Origin: Dillenia suffruticosa
Lineage: Eukaryota > Streptophyta > Magnoliopsida > Dilleniales > Dilleniaceae
Direction of reading: 5' to 3'
Length of the DNA stretch: 64,000 nt
NCBI GenBank assembly: GCA_033439265.1
Contig: JAVTVX010000016.1
Coordinates: forward strand, 21,642,701 to 21,706,700
Below, piece by piece: positions 36,656 through 50,100 of this stretch. Each line of letters starts with the position of its first letter. The first letter of the stretch is position 1. Under the pieces are notes generated by a model, which had not been told where the DNA came from, made no database searches, and saw only the letters and a list, made by a program, of their open reading frames with translations. Position numbers and translations under genes: made by a program.

Positions 36656-37393
36656 GGGCATTTATTATCAGGGAAGGACCATTTTACTAGTCCACCGATA
36701 TTTTCTTTCTTCTTCTTCCTTTTTTCCCACACAAGAAAATGATGCCTTGTGGGGCTCTCTTCTGGATGGAAACCACGCAAAGACAATAATGCCGCATTCG
36801 AACAAAGGATGGTACCAAGAATACATTTTATTATAAAATGCATATTTTTTGGCACATCTTTGTGAGATTTTTGTCACATTAAAAATGGGATATTATTATT
36901 ATTTTTCTTTTAAAGAGAAAAAGACACTACACCCATCTAACATTATGTTGAAAATAAGTGAAAAACATTGTGTGTCAAACCCAATTTTGATGCTATGCCA
37001 AGAAAAATCCATGCACCCATCTTGGCACAAACAACTTGTGCTTGGTATGGTTCACGAGGCATTATATTCATTCATGGGTCACTCCATATTATTGGTATGC
37101 TTGACTATTTTTGGCTCAAATTTCGATTTGTAGGCTGAAAAATGTGAAACAATCATTTGCTTTAATAGATAAAATTGATAATTCATGTATTTTATCTGAT
37201 AAAATCTAATTCGTATTTGATTGTCTTATTTTTTAAAAGTAATGAATTATGTAATAGTATTATCTGATTGAGTAATATCAGTATTTTTTATCTTAATAAA
37301 TAATAAAGTTTAAAACCCTATATTCTTTCCGTTTCTAATTAGACCGCAATTCTGACAATTAAAAAAATATTAATAAAGCATTTGATTAACCAA
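36656..37393. other. Intergenic DNA, no recognised feature
   Basis: Open frames at 36612-36836 and 36849-37133 have no domain or splice context. I see nothing else here. Confidence 0.3.
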
Positions 37394-37404
37394 TAGTTGA
37401 CCTA

Positions 37405-37597
37405 ATTTACCAATGGGCAGTTAGTTTAGTGAGATATGACGTAAAGTCATTTAACCAAGTTTTCGAATTCGACTCGTGACTTGGGCATGAAAAAAATTAC
37501 GTTGGGAGGGTAACCGCCTTAATGAGCCACTGCAAGTCCTGAATCGGATTAGTCAGAATATAACTCAAGATACTAGTTGGTATAGCATAAAAAAAAT
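37405..37597 (+). mobile_element. Longer SINE-family copy with perfect 11-bp target-site duplication
   Basis: The 193-bp element has an A-box-like AGTTAGTTTAGTGAGA, a B-box-like GAATTCGACTCGTGA, the block ACGTTGGGAGGGTAACC, the 3' module CGGATTAGTCAGAATATAAC and a tail TAGCATAAAAAAAAT. TAGTTGACCTA flanks it at 37394-37404 and 37598-37608. The duplicated target includes the first bases of the adjacent MITE. Confidence 0.8.
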
Positions 37598-37605
37598 TAG
37601 TTGAC

Positions 37606-38036
37606 CTAGCTTGCACGGAAACAGAAAGGAAAAACAAAACCATATATGAAACAATGTGGGGAAATGATATTTTGTAAAAATAAAGAAAACGGAAACATGA
37701 AAAAATATGTAAATATAAAAAAAAAAGAATTTTTATGTAAATATAAATAATTTTATAGAAGTAATAGAATGGTCATATTTTATAATAAAATTTTAAATTG
37801 ATCAAATATATAATTTATAATTATAAAAAAATAACATAAAAAATAAAAAAAAAATTATAATTAAATAAGCAAATAATTAATTAAATATGAAAAATAAAAA
37901 AATAAAAAAATATATAAGAATTTTTATATAAATATTAATTAATTTATTTGAAATGTTTTAAAAATAAAAAATATTTTAAAAAGAGGAAATATTTTAAAAA
38001 TGAAAAACGTTAGTGCCACCAAATTTGTGCATAGAG
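37606..38036 (+). mobile_element. MITE-like element, hAT-like family, with near-perfect 8-bp target-site duplication
   Basis: The left end is CTAGCTTGCACGGAAAC and the right end includes TTTGTGCATAG. The flanks are TAGTTGAC (37598-37605) and TAGTTGAT (38037-38044). The AT-rich interior matches the copy at 28625. The SINE at 37405 duplicated this element's left junction, so the MITE is older. Confidence 0.7.
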
Positions 38037-38044
38037 TAGTTGAT

Positions 38045-38105
38045 TAGTCCTCTAGCCGTCCATGTCCATCATCAGTAGGATTTGGTCTTGTTAAACTACC
38101 TCACA

Positions 38106-38177
<72 letters not shown>

Positions 38178-39460
38178 CACAAAAATGAAGTTAGGGTTAA
38201 AGCAACTACCCCTCAACGACTCCATACCCCAGAGTCCATGTCCATAATATTTTATTTAAGAGACAAAAATTTGGTTCGACGAGTACACAAGATGCCCCTT
38301 CATAGTAAATGGAATTCTCTCTTCCTGCCCCACACGCACACACAACACAACTGAGGTGGCAAGACCATCCCTTACGTTGGATTACCACGTTGTCTCAATA
38401 AGGCCCTCTACCTTGGCATCCCCAACACATTCTTCTTTTCATACTAGAAAGCCATCTTAGGGAATTAACCTAAAGAAACAATTGCTTTGACTTTACTCAA
38501 GGACCAAAGAAATGGCAAGCAATGTTAAAAGTCCTCGTGGTCCAATTTTTTCCCTTTTTTTTCTTTTTTTTTTTAATGCATAGAACAAACTTAAAGTCAA
38601 GACATAAGGAAATGGTACCAGTTGAATTATAACTCATTGATTTTCTTTTTTTTTTCTTTTAAAACAAAAATATGTAATAACTAAAAAATATTATAATTTT
38701 AAATATATATTATATTTCATTATTTAATATAAAGTTTTATCTCTGATGATAATAATAAGCATAGAATAACACTATAAAGAGTTGATTATAAGAGTTTTTA
38801 TGTATTATAAAATACTACTTTATTAAGTTAAACTCGTTCGATCAAAATTTAGGTATTCTTTTAAAAATATTTTTGATTTACAAATTTAGGTAACCATATC
38901 CAAATTAGTTACCTCTGTTTGGGTAGGTGCAATTAGCTAATGTCACCAATTTGAAATAAAACCCTAGTGTGATAGAGTCAAAGATTTGCTAAATTAAGAA
39001 TTAGCAAGCCAAAGTTAACTTCAAAAAAAAAAATCCCAAGATAATAGAAAAGAAAGGCCTTTTCAACAATTCAAATATATATATATATTTGATCGATAAG
39101 ATATTAATACTATAGATTCCTTAAAACGTCGGTAATTATAATTCAAATTGATAATACTAAAAATTAATAATTTTAGGACGGCTAACGGCTAACTGTCTCA
39201 ATTCATTCATTTTTTATTTTTGCTCTAATTTAAATACTAATTTTGGAAATAAATTAATTTTTATTTATAAATTTTAATAATTTTAGAGAAAGACTCGATT
39301 AAAAGAATACACAACACAATATTCCATTTTCCAAACCTTATTAAAAGTCATCATCCCTCTCCACAAGCCATGATGCTTTTCCACAAGAAGCAACTAGGGG
39401 GCATGTATGTCATCACATAAAAGTCAAATAAAGTGAGTCATCCTTCCCATCGTATTAAAA
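38045..39460. other. Upstream region of the ZAT gene with a (GA)n run
   Basis: The stretch contains a (GA)n microsatellite at about 38110-38174, a possible short SINE remnant (minus) at about 38560-38640, and AT-rich DNA. No coding gene is seen. Confidence 0.4.
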
Positions 39461-39461
39461 T

Positions 39462-39544
39462 CTATAAAGATATATATATATTCCCTGGGAAGGGCTCATA
39501 CTTCCATTAGTCATAACATTCACAAAAAACCCTTGCATCTCCTT

Positions 39545-39612
<68 letters not shown>
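39462..39612 (+). promoter_or_regulatory. ZAT gene TATA box and (GA)n leader
   Basis: CTATAAAGATATATATATA starts at 39462 and is a good TATA box. A (GA)n run at 39549-39612 lies in the presumed 5' UTR, about 100 bp before the ATG. TGAGTCA, an AP-1/GCN4-like motif, is at about 39434-39440. Confidence 0.55.
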
Positions 39613-39619
<7 letters not shown>

Positions 39620-39711
39620 GACCCTTCTTTTCTTTTCACACTCTCATATACCATAAAAACCTTTCAAAACCAAAACCCTTATCTTCCTTCTTGAGTTCAT
39701 CTTTCTCGGCC

Positions 39712-40245
39712 ATGAAGAGAAGTACAGAAGTTGGAGAACTAGAGGGCATAACCACCATGGCAAATTGCTTGATGCTTCTCTCTAAAAGCCGGGTTTCGGA
39801 CCTCAGCCCGATCTCAGGCCAGTCATCTCGGGGTCGGGTCTTTGAGTGCAAGACATGCAACCGGCAATTCCCATCCTTCCAAGCCCTCGGTGGCCACCGT
39901 GCCAGCCACAAGAAGCCGAGGTTAGGGGCCGGAGCTGGAGACGAAGCCCTAACTCAGCTTGAACTCTCTCCGCCGTCAATTATGAAGCCCAAGACACATG
40001 AGTGTTCAATATGCGGTATTGAGTTTGCGATAGGACAAGCCTTAGGAGGACATATGAGGAGGCATAGAGCTACCATGCATGATCAAATCCAACAACCATC
40101 CATCATAGAGCGAGACGTTTTGAAGAAATCAAGTGGGAAAAGGGTTTTGTGTTTGGACTTGAACTTGACACCTTTGGAAAATGATTTGGAGTTTAGACTT
40201 GGAGGAAAGGTGGTTGTTGCTCCCGTGGTCACCTTCTCTCCTTTG

Positions 40246-40248
<3 letters not shown>
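39712..40248 (+). CDS. ZAT11: C2H2 zinc-finger repressor with EAR motif, ZAT11/ZAT12 type
   Basis: An intronless 178-aa gene. The first true ATG is at 39712; the frame upstream opens only with TTG. Two plant QALGGH fingers are present: finger 1 with Cys46, Cys49, His62, His66, and finger 2 with Cys98, Cys101, His114, His118. An L-box-like segment (MANCLMLLS) lies near the N terminus. The C terminus has the EAR repression motif LDLNLTP at about 148-154. Such proteins are nuclear repressors induced by oxidative, cold, light and wounding stress. Length equals my memory of Arabidopsis ZAT11, while neighbours match the ZAT12 locus, so the exact name is uncertain. A (CT)n run begins one base after the stop codon. 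Confidence 0.92.

Positions 40249-40287
<39 letters not shown>
40249..40287 (+). repeat. (CT)n run directly after the ZAT stop codon
   Basis: The dinucleotide tract starts one base after TAA and lies in the 3' UTR. Together with the (GA)n leader, the short transcript would carry complementary purine and pyrimidine tracts at its two ends. Confidence 0.95.
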
Positions 40288-40291
<4 letters not shown>

Positions 40292-41725
40292 CTCGGTATA
40301 TTGAGAGTTTGTTTTATCTTTCTCTCTCTCTCACTCTCTTGTTTTCTCCCCTAATCTTAGGACATCTCTACCTTGTATTTTTGCTAGATTTGTTGATTTG
40401 TTTATAGACAATAAAACTAGCTTAGATATTTATTACTTTTCTTAGAATAATTTTGGTTTTTCTTAATTATTTCTCTACCATCCTTTGTTTGAATGTTTTC
40501 TTTTTCTTTTCCATTTTTTGTGGCAATTATTTTCCTTCCGATAATGGTAGATCTTAATTTTGATGGCATTAATATAAGGCAAGCAATAATGCCTTAGATA
40601 AAGTCAACCAAAAAATTAGTGTTGATATTGAGGTATTATCGTTCAATTATATATATACACGTACATATATAAAATTTATGACACTAACACAGACCAAATC
40701 TAGAGAATGAAGTGAACCATACGTTGGTATCGAGTTGACTGGTTGGGTATTGGTATTCTTAAGTAAAGTTTCAGACTCAAGTGTCGTATATAACGAAAGT
40801 AGATGTCGAAATAGATTTAACCTTTGAAAATTCAATTTGAATCAAATCGAATTTAGTATAATTAATACAATATGGTTATTAGATACACATGATTTATATA
40901 TAAAAAAATTGCTATCGAAATATGTAAGGCCCGCAGTTTTAGAATGAATTTTAACATAAATTATTATACACTTTCATATTTATTTTCTTCATCTTATAAA
41001 TTGTTTTCCAGGCAAGAGATTAGGATAATTTTCATTTCAACTGTGAAAATCAAGTGTGTATAGTCTAATATTATATGCACATTATTTTAAAGTTGTTGAT
41101 TTTTTTCCCCTTTTTTCTTTACTTTGGAAAGTTTTGCTCTTTATGAGGACATATAAAAATCGATGCGAATTGACAAAGAGACTCTTTTTCGAGCAATCTA
41201 AGTCAGGGTATAAACAGAAAAGAGGTGTGAAAATTCCATAAAATATACTATGATCATTGGTGATATAATCTATATATCAGAAAATAACACATGTCTAGTA
41301 GATGAACTAGGCGATGAACTTCTTACTCCTATTATTTATTATCATTTTCTCATAGGCTATTTTGGTTCATTTATGGTCAAAAGCCTCTCAAAACACCAAA
41401 AGAATACTGGGCAAATGGGTAGCACCATTACGATTTCTAATAGGCAGTTCAAGTATTAAAGAAAACATCAAACATATTATAAACATAATCTAACTATATT
41501 GCTATTACATTCTTTAATCTAAAGTGATTTTCATCAAGCACACTTCGACCCCAGATGGTCATTTCCTCTTTTGATTTCTTTGGTAAATTATGGAACCGAG
41601 TTTAAGTCTCCTCATCCGACCCCATTAAGTAGAGAGGGAAAAACAAGAGAAAAAGAGTCAAAGTTTGATTATTACAGATGTAGCCATAACCCCACTAAGA
41701 ATGTTGGAAAGATTAAGTAATACTA
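40288..41725. other. Intergenic DNA, no recognised gene
   Basis: AT-rich sequence. Frames at 41056-41241 and 41250-41459 lack any domain. Nothing else is recognisable. Confidence 0.3.
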
Positions 41726-41741
41726 ATATTACCGTTATGAC

Positions 41742-41938
41742 ACTATCGTTTGATGATTCAATTGATTCAGGGATTGACGTCCTTTAAATATAGTAGGGAG
41801 TTCGATCCCCCATGAAAACGGAAAAATCAGCGCTGAGATACCTGTCCCCTTAATTGGGCCCTACAAACCGTCGACCCAGATTAGTAGGGATGAAACCCCG
41901 GATACTGGATTGATAGTCTAGTTATGGTGCCAAAAAAA
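41742..41938 (+). mobile_element. SINE of a related subfamily with 16-bp target-site duplication
   Basis: The 197-bp element has a good B box (GGGAGTTCGATCCCCC), a body with CCTTAATTGGGCCCTACAA, a 3' module CCAGATTAGTAGGGATGAAA and an A tail. Flanks ATATTACCGTTATGAC (41726-41741) and ATATTATCATTATGAC (41939-41954) differ at two bases. It is more GC-rich than the other copies, so it may represent a younger or different subfamily. Confidence 0.7.
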
Positions 41939-41954
41939 ATATTATCATTATGAC

Positions 41955-42128
41955 TAATGGGCAGTCGGTCTAGTAGATTATAATATTTAACCTCTTAATC
42001 AAATTTTGAGTTTAAATTTTAAGAACGAAAATGACAACGTTGAGAGAATTATATTTAAATCGAATTCTTATAAATACTCGAATCAGAGTAATTAAAATAT
42101 AATTTCAGATATCGTGATGAAAAATATA
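41955..42128 (+). mobile_element. Degenerate longer SINE-family copy
   Basis: GGGCAGTCGGTCTAGTAGAT is the A-box region, followed by CTCTTAATCAAATTTTGAG and CAACGTTGAGAGAATTATA. The 3' module is CGAATCAGAGTAATTAAAAT, and the element ends near an A-rich tail. It lies directly downstream of the preceding SINE. Confidence 0.55.
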
Positions 42129-43850
42129 TATATATCGCGGATATGCAAATGAATGCAAGAGATTGGGAGTAACATGATAATATTACCATTACGTCAAAAG
42201 GTACACGCCGCATTTGATTTGGTCATTGAAACCAAAATGTGAAAGGTTACAAAAGCACCCTTTAAATTGTGGGGGTCCTTTAAATCTTAGTCGGGCCTTA
42301 AAACCAATGAAAACATTTCAAACTACAAAATCTCCCTTTCATTGCTCTGTCGCATCAATCTTAGTTGGGCTTAACTCCAGTGGAAACATTCCCAACCCTA
42401 ATGCAGAAAAGGATTTTCAATGGGCTCTTTAGGCTCCAAATATTGTTTCTCCTTTTTCTTTTTGATTTTTTGGTGATAATTGTTTCTCTTTCGCTATCCT
42501 ACCTAACGATAGGATTCGAATCATCGGTAGAATTTGTCCATCGGGCACAGCCGAACGATAGAGTCATTTTATTTTTTTTTTTTTTCGATACGATTCTATT
42601 TAATTATATTTTTTTATAAAAAAAAACTTAAATAAAATTTAAATCTACATCTTCTTAAAAGAGAAATCTTAATTAGATTTAATATAATTATCGAATATCC
42701 GTTATTTATTAAAAAAATAAAAATCAATATTCTTTATTTTTTTGGGTTACATAGAGACTATGAAAATATGAAAAAATATATATCTATAAAAATTCGAATA
42801 TCCCATTTTCCGACATGAAAAAAAATATCCTACTCTACACCTCTCTCTCGGTATCCCTTTATAAATGTGCATTGATAAACTCCCTCTCTCTCACCGCATT
42901 TTTGTTAACGTAAGAAAATCTTCTTAAGTCTACCATTTTCCAAATATGCATAACATTACTCGAATTAATACTCCAAATTAACGCTTGCTCTTCTTTATTG
43001 TAGTTGTCGTTACAATTTATAAAAAAGAGAAATTTAAAAAGAATAGTGTTATAAAAAAAAAAACTTGAAAAGAGATACTAATTAATTTTTTTTTCCTTTT
43101 GAGTTATAGTTCAACTGATACCATTCTCTTTCCTTTCGTATAAAAAAAATCGAATTCAAGTTTCTTGATATATAAAAAAAATAGGCAAAAGGAAAATCCT
43201 TAGAGAGTAAGTTTCTCAAAAAGGGTAAACCTAGAATTTGAATCTTAATTACTATTCTCAATTTAGAGACAGAAAACTTTTTCCCCATGATTAAAGTTGA
43301 ACATAATTAACAATGTTCCAATCCCAAAAAAAAAATGCTTCTCAATATTTTTGAATTAAAATAATTTCGTATTAAGAAACATTGAATTTTATAAATAAAA
43401 ATCAATTTTTTATAAAAATTAAATTATTATAATGATGGTAACTTTTTAATCACAAAAAATTAATAAAATAAATGAATATTAGTTTTGAAAGTTTTCTCTC
43501 TCACCGTAATATCCAACTCTAATTACAATAAAAATACTAGTTATAAAATTAAAGTCAAAATTAAATAAACTTAATCTTAAATTATATTTAATTCAAATCC
43601 ACTAAATAAACAATAAAAAAAAAAAAAAAACTTTCACCTCAAATTTGCAAGAAGCAATCAGCATCTTTTCGTCATCATCTGCCACGTGTACGACCATTTA
43701 CCTTTTAAGACAAATGCGTATTCTGTACCGACGTTGTACCCGATAACTCACCGCACCATATTTTTTCTCCTATCTAGGAGACTCACAGACCAAGTTGCTG
43801 TCATTTTCTCATAAAAACGACACAACCCCGCCACCGGAAAAAAACTAAAG
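42129..43850. other. Intergenic DNA upstream of the TDBD gene
   Basis: No gene is supported. About 43090-43180 looks like an ultrashort SINE head on the plus strand (AGTTCAACTGATACCATT, GAATTCAAGTTTC, A-rich tail), without a clear target-site duplication. The last part probably contains the promoter of the next gene. Confidence 0.35.
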
Positions 43851-44188
43851 CGCCGGGAACAGGAACGACGCTTCCTCCGGTGATCAGTCTCCGCCGTCAC
43901 AAGTACCTCTTCTTTTCTTTTCAAAACCCCAACTTTTCAAGAATTAGGATTTCTTTTTTCGCTCTCTCCTCTCCTCTCTCCTCTCTCCCTAAATGAATGC
44001 ATGTTGGTTTATAATCGAATTACATTAGGGTTTTTAAATTGGGTAAGCTTTTTCTTCTTTGGGTTCTGTTACTATTCTGTAATTTTATTTTTTTAATGGA
44101 AAATTTGTAGGTGAAAGCATCTATTGGTTGGGTTAAAGAGTGGGAGTGTGTTCAAGAAGCTGTTTCTGGGAAGAAAGTGTACTGCGAA

Positions 44189-47100
44189 ATGGTAACTTTT
44201 TTTTTGAACTCTAAATGAATTCTCTTAAATAGCATTTCTTAGTTGTTTATTTCTGTTGTTGCTGTGGGTTTTGAAGATAATGTGATTATATGGTGAGCCG
44301 TTTTACAAGTGGATGGATTTTGGATTGTCGATTTGGTTATTAGGTTATTTTTCTTTGATTAATTCGGATTTTGCAGGAGGTAATCCAAAATTCCATCCCA
44401 ACCCTATTTGTTTTGTGCAATTATTAGAAGGTACGAAGGCATTTATGATTAAATTGACAGTCTCAAGTGGAAATTTAAGAGCTATCTTGTCGTGTTGGGG
44501 CAAGGGCATTGTGTAGGTTGATGTTTATTTGATTAATTGGGATTTCGGGAGGTAGTCTTTCTTGTTTTGCAAAGGTGGGATCGGCCGCTGGATTTCTAGC
44601 TTAATAGAGTTCAAGAATGGTTACTGCTTAACCTGCATTTAGTTATCAAGTTGGGCTTACCTTTTTGTCATGCTTTTGTGCAATTGAATTAGAACATATG
44701 GTTTGGTAGAATAAAAAAATAATTATGGCATTTATTCGTTGTGAGTTATTCTTTTTGTTGACTCAGCTTAGCTATCTATGCCAAACCCCTGCATGCTGCA
44801 ATTGCTTAAGGGCATCCAAGGCCAAAATCTAACTATTATAAAAAGAAAAAGAGTTGAGGTTGTATGCATGGATGGATTTTTATTTTTTTTTAATGTATTC
44901 CATTTCTCTCCCACTGCTCATTCTCTCTCACTAGGTTGATCTTTTCAATTTTGTCTTTCTCTCAACTGCACTACAACTACTCATCTCATTGTCTCTCTTG
45001 TAATGGTCACAATGCTAGCATAAAGGCATTTAACTAAAATCATTAGTCATTGATTACTCATGTATTTGATAATCACCATTTTCATGACTTAGTATATATT
45101 TGCTAAAGCCAACAAATTTTCTATGTTGTGGTCAAACAAAATGATGAGCGCAGTACAAATCAAAAGACTATTGATTCTGGCACATTTACCATTTTATAAA
45201 CCTCAAAATAGGAAATAGAATTTATAGCCAAATAATGGTGTGTCTCTTAGTTGATTTACACTAGCATAGTATTTTTTATCGGAAGATCTGGATCCTATAT
45301 ATAATACCAAATCATATCAGTCCCTTGCTATGAACTTTGTATTAGGTATTATTTTGTTATGAACCTTTTTTTCAAGTATGTTTATATTAAGGAAACTGTC
45401 GTATGCTAATCTCTTAGCATGGATCTTAGTGAAGAAAGGAACATTTACTTTGATACTAAATTACAACCAAAACCATGCACTGCCGTAAACAATTAAGTAG
45501 ATATTTCTTTAATAGACTCCAGGTACCCCTTTTGTTAAGTAATTTATATAGAAAAAAATATGGAAATAAATATCTGGCGACATCCTTACCTCTTTTATAT
45601 CTCAATTATTGTTGTAAACACTGTGCTTTGCATAAAATACTAGAGTCATTTGCTTCAAGCTTTGCCATATAGACGGCAAACACATTCCAAATTCAGAGTT
45701 CTTGTCTCTTGCCTTTACTAGAAATCCCATATAATTTCTTAATCCTAACCACTTGAGCAAGATTTTTGAAAGTGGTGAAAAATCGCTGGAAGTGAAGTTT
45801 GAATAAGATGCTACAATCATCAAGTGAGAAAAAATGCTCCGCTTGACTTGTCTAGTCTTCGAGAAATCTTATCCACAACAGCTGTAGAGTAGAAAGAAGT
45901 AGGATTGCCGTCTTCTGGATATCAACTGGAAGGCTCTGGATTTGGCAACCTAATATAACAGCAAGAGGAAGAGAGATTATTATCATATATAAAGGATTGA
46001 TTATATGCAATAAAGATTAAAAAAAAAAAATGAACTGTTAGTAAAGTGGAAGCCCCCTTTATCCACCCCTTCTTTGGAACTTGCTAAGGTTTTCTGCAAC
46101 AAAATTATACTTGAAAGGGAGAAGGGGCCACTTTGTCAACTTTTGAAGGCAATTTAGGCTCCTTATTTAAAATAAAGGGTGGAAAAGGGTGGAAAAGGAG
46201 AGATTGCTATCTTCAATAATTTTTGTCTTGATACTCACAATTGACCTCGTAATAGGCTTTCTAAATGCCAACCTTCTGATAAGGAAAAGGAAAAAAAGGT
46301 TTCTTAAAGCCAAGCTTGATTTATGACTACTTTTTCCACCTCTTCTCTCAACATCGCCCACCACTTCATTAACAATTATATTAGCATTAGTCTATCTTAG
46401 ATGAAAACATCTTCATGGTAAGAGATGGTAGTCACAAATCTTGACCTGCCTTGGTGATCTTGTTTGGACTAAATCCTAAGCAAATTGGTCTGTTCACCCT
46501 AATAGATTGATTTTCATAGGGACACTAGTCATAAAAGTGAACTCCATGCTTGTACAATAACCACTCCACTCTAAAAACGTTCGAAAGAGATCATCCCTGG
46601 TTCATGTTTTAATACTGGGAAAGAAACCCATAATAAAGCAAGCTTGCTCAGGAGCCTTGTCTTTATCCATTTGAAAAACTACTCTTTGTACTTCCTCCAA
46701 GTAAAATGGTCTCTAGCTAAGCACAATACTTCAATCAAGCTGTTGTATGCGTCTCAAGCTTATCTTGTATAAAGATAGCTTGACCAAGTGCTCTCCTTTA
46801 CCATGGTATTGGGAGATCTTGCACCTTTTACATTCAGATGGTTTCAACAGAACTTTTGTTTTTTTTTTTTTTTGCTAATTTTGGCCACTCTACCTAGTGT
46901 TCTGAACGCCCTTGTTAGTCCACTTTGTTAAGCTTTATACTCTCATATTCTAATCTATCGACCTGATAGGATTGTAGGATAATGTGGAAGCTATCAGACC
47001 CGGGGTGAGAGATGGTTTCTTGGGTTAGGTGGGAAAATTTAATCAGTCTATGGAGAATAGGGAATGTCCCATTCAAGCACTCAGGGGAACCAGACCAAGT

Positions 47101-50100
47101 AAACTTGCTACTAGAGAAGGGAATATGTTGAAGCTCACACTCCTGTCAGAACTCATAACAGCGGTATTCTAGATGAGCCTGACTTCCTATTAAAAACTCT
47201 AACCATGTTAAAATGTTCCTCTTGGACAAGGGCCTTCTGTGGTGGCTTTCTTTTCTGTAGTTTTAGTATGGATGGGTTGTATTAAATGATCAGGCACTTA
47301 TTCATAGACATAGGCGAACTGTCAGCTTTGCAAGCCTTTGTAGATATGAATTATTCGCCTCGCTATGATGAGATGGACCCAATAAATAGAGTGGAGCTCT
47401 CGCAAGAAGAAGGAAAATAGTAGGATAAAAAATCATATAAACCTAAATCAAATAAAAATCGAAATGCAAACAAAACGAAATTATATGTTCCCTGAAATAA
47501 TAGTCTGAGAGTTTTCCCGGCAAATAAGAATTGATGTATAGCATATTGCAACTTGATCTCAGCCGAATTCCTCTCACTTAGTTGACCATATCTGGACATG
47601 ATGTTTATTTGATCAATTGCTATTGGACAGATTAATGCTTATTATGGGTTTCTCCCTATGAGTAGGCTGCATAATTTGCCACCAAATTGGTGAATTACAA
47701 AATTATTTATTCATTTCAAATTCATGTTGACTAATTTCTTCACTATTTTTTTACCAGTGTTAGGTGCTTCCTCAACATTCTTGTAAATCTTAGGAGATTG
47801 ATTTTAAGGGATTTGAGTCATCTACTAATGCCAAGATTCTTTTGAATTGTGCAAAATGGTCGTTCCATAGCATGTTTTGGCTGGAGAGGAATGCTCGGAG
47901 TCTTAATAACCAGAGTCATCCTATTCTCATCATTTGGGATAAGATAGATTCCCTGCTGCATTTTGGGCTATAGCTGTAGGTGCTCTCAGAAAGCTTTTGC
48001 GAAGCAAGATTGGAAGAGTGGCCTGTCTTTGTTAGTTTCTGATAGCTGTGCTGTTTTCTTTACTTAGAGGATCTCTTATCCTTGTCTATGTACATATTTC
48101 TCTAATTAATACATTCTACTTTTTCTATCAAATGGGTTTGTGGCATCCTTGATGAACACTGGATATTTCAAGAGAAACTAGAAGATTTGATGTGCATATA
48201 GTTGATGCTGTTTTGGTCCTGTAAGGATGAAAAGCTGCAATTTCATTGTGGAATGTTGTCCATTATGTGGTCTTTTTGTCTCAAGTTTTGTGAGGGTGCC
48301 TCTTTCTTATATCCTGAAAGCTTCTCTTATGATCTCAAATGAAACTCATATTTCTCCATTAAAGAGAACTCTGATTAGAAGGTTCATTTTCAGTCCTACT
48401 AGCTATCATTGCACTAACCTTGCTAGATGACTTGAATTTCATACATTTGAATAAGGAATTTGTGGGAAATGCTGGAAAAGAGATTGTATTGTATTTAGTG
48501 TTTGGAGCTTGATTTACTTGTTCATTAGATGTAGTTCTAGTTTGAGGAGGTTGAAAATCTTTGGCCAAGCGTCCGTAGAATTCATTGTGGTACTTTAATT
48601 GGGGAGAATGATTGGTTGTGTTGAGTTATAGGATTTAAGCACAGGAAGGCCTGCTGAGGAACAAATTCAAGATTTATCCTTACATCCTTCAGAAGAGTAT
48701 TTGTGGTAGGTTTGAGCAATTCTAAACTGCAACAATTATGATATTGCGGACAAAGGGGAATTGCCTCCCAGAAGAGAGAAGTGTGCTCTCCTTAAGATTA
48801 CCTGAGCTAATATTCCTGGTTACTTTTTTATAAGTAAAGGCAAAAAGACCCTCTTTATTTGACATCCATGTTTTATATGCTAGACACCATAGAAAAGAGA
48901 TCAGAAGATACAAATTGAGAATTTTTTGGGATAGCCATCAAGGAATGTCAAATTTTGGTGATTCTAAAGTGATGAGGCAGCTATTAAGGATGCGAGGAAT
49001 AGGGGAACACCATAGGACATCATTTTATTCTATGCTAAAAGTTTGTGGAGATTTACATTGGGGAGGAGTCACTCGTGAAGCCGTCCAATTAAAGATAACT
49101 GCAAACTAGACCCCCACCAGTGGAATTGAGGCTGGTTGGGAGTGGTGAATCTCATGAGAGGTTCAGGTTAAGGTCAGTCGATGTCCTTTTCTCCCTTTTT
49201 TTCCCCTTTTGTGTGGACATAAAGGTGGCCACATGCAGCTAATTCTTTTTTCTTAGATTCTCAGACAGGGATGGCCTTTCATGAAGGGCCTGCTTCTCAA
49301 TTCATTGTGGTTGGTTTGGAGCAGGAAATTCCACAAAGTTTGTAACTAATTTGTGGTATGTGTACATTAAATGTTCCATTGGAGAGAAAGGCCTAAGATT
49401 GGTATGTATACAGAAGCAGGCATGATTAAGATTTATCAGATTGAGTCCTCCAGGCATGCAAAGAATAGATCAATCACTTTATTTATATTATATATCATCC
49501 CTTTCTTGCAACACCTTTTTTTTTGGGGGGGGGGGGGGTGGAGACTCCTTTAAAATAGGGAAGAATTTCAACTCATTTGGATGGCAGTTTGAGCGAAAGC
49601 ACTTGGTCATTTCTTGGACTAGTTGCTGTACTTCCTGAAATGTTATATCTAACAACTTGCACTCATTGTTTATTCCATCCTTCTCTGTATTTATTGGAAT
49701 AAATCTCTTGATTTAGTTTATTCAGTTTCTGAGTGCTGGTGAGTATATGCCATCTCTTTCTATCACACTATCTTATCTTTCACGCATTTTCTTCTGTGGC
49801 TGTAATAATTACTGTGGTTGCCAAGGTTTATACTGCTTCTCTTTGGGTTTTTTTTTTCCACTGTTGGGGAGAGAGACTGGAGCTTAACACTACTCTTTTT
49901 TGTGTTTCTGTGCCACTTTGTTTTCGAGTGGCAGACCATTCTAATGGTTCTCTTTTCAGTCTTTTCAAAATAAGAGCATGTGGATGCAAAGGGATGCTGG
50001 GTGTCTAACTGATGGAGCAATTGCTTATAACAGTTCTTCCAGAATTGAACCAAAGCGCAGCCATCAATGGCTTATGGATGCTACTGAATCAGAACCATTC

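Larger units (their letters stand above)
44192..49959 (+). other. 5.8-kb first coding intron holding LINE remnants
   Basis: The donor GTAACT follows the ATG directly, and the acceptor TCTTTTCAG precedes the next exon. Two L1-type LINE fragments occupy the middle part. The remainder has no recognisable exon. A (G)n run lies near 49525. An extra untranslated or alternative exon inside cannot be excluded. Confidence 0.6.

Noticed and set aside
41770-41830. Candidate tRNA gene with GAGTTCGATCCCC
   Set aside because: The B box is part of a 197-bp SINE with a 16-bp duplication, and no acceptor stem is evident.
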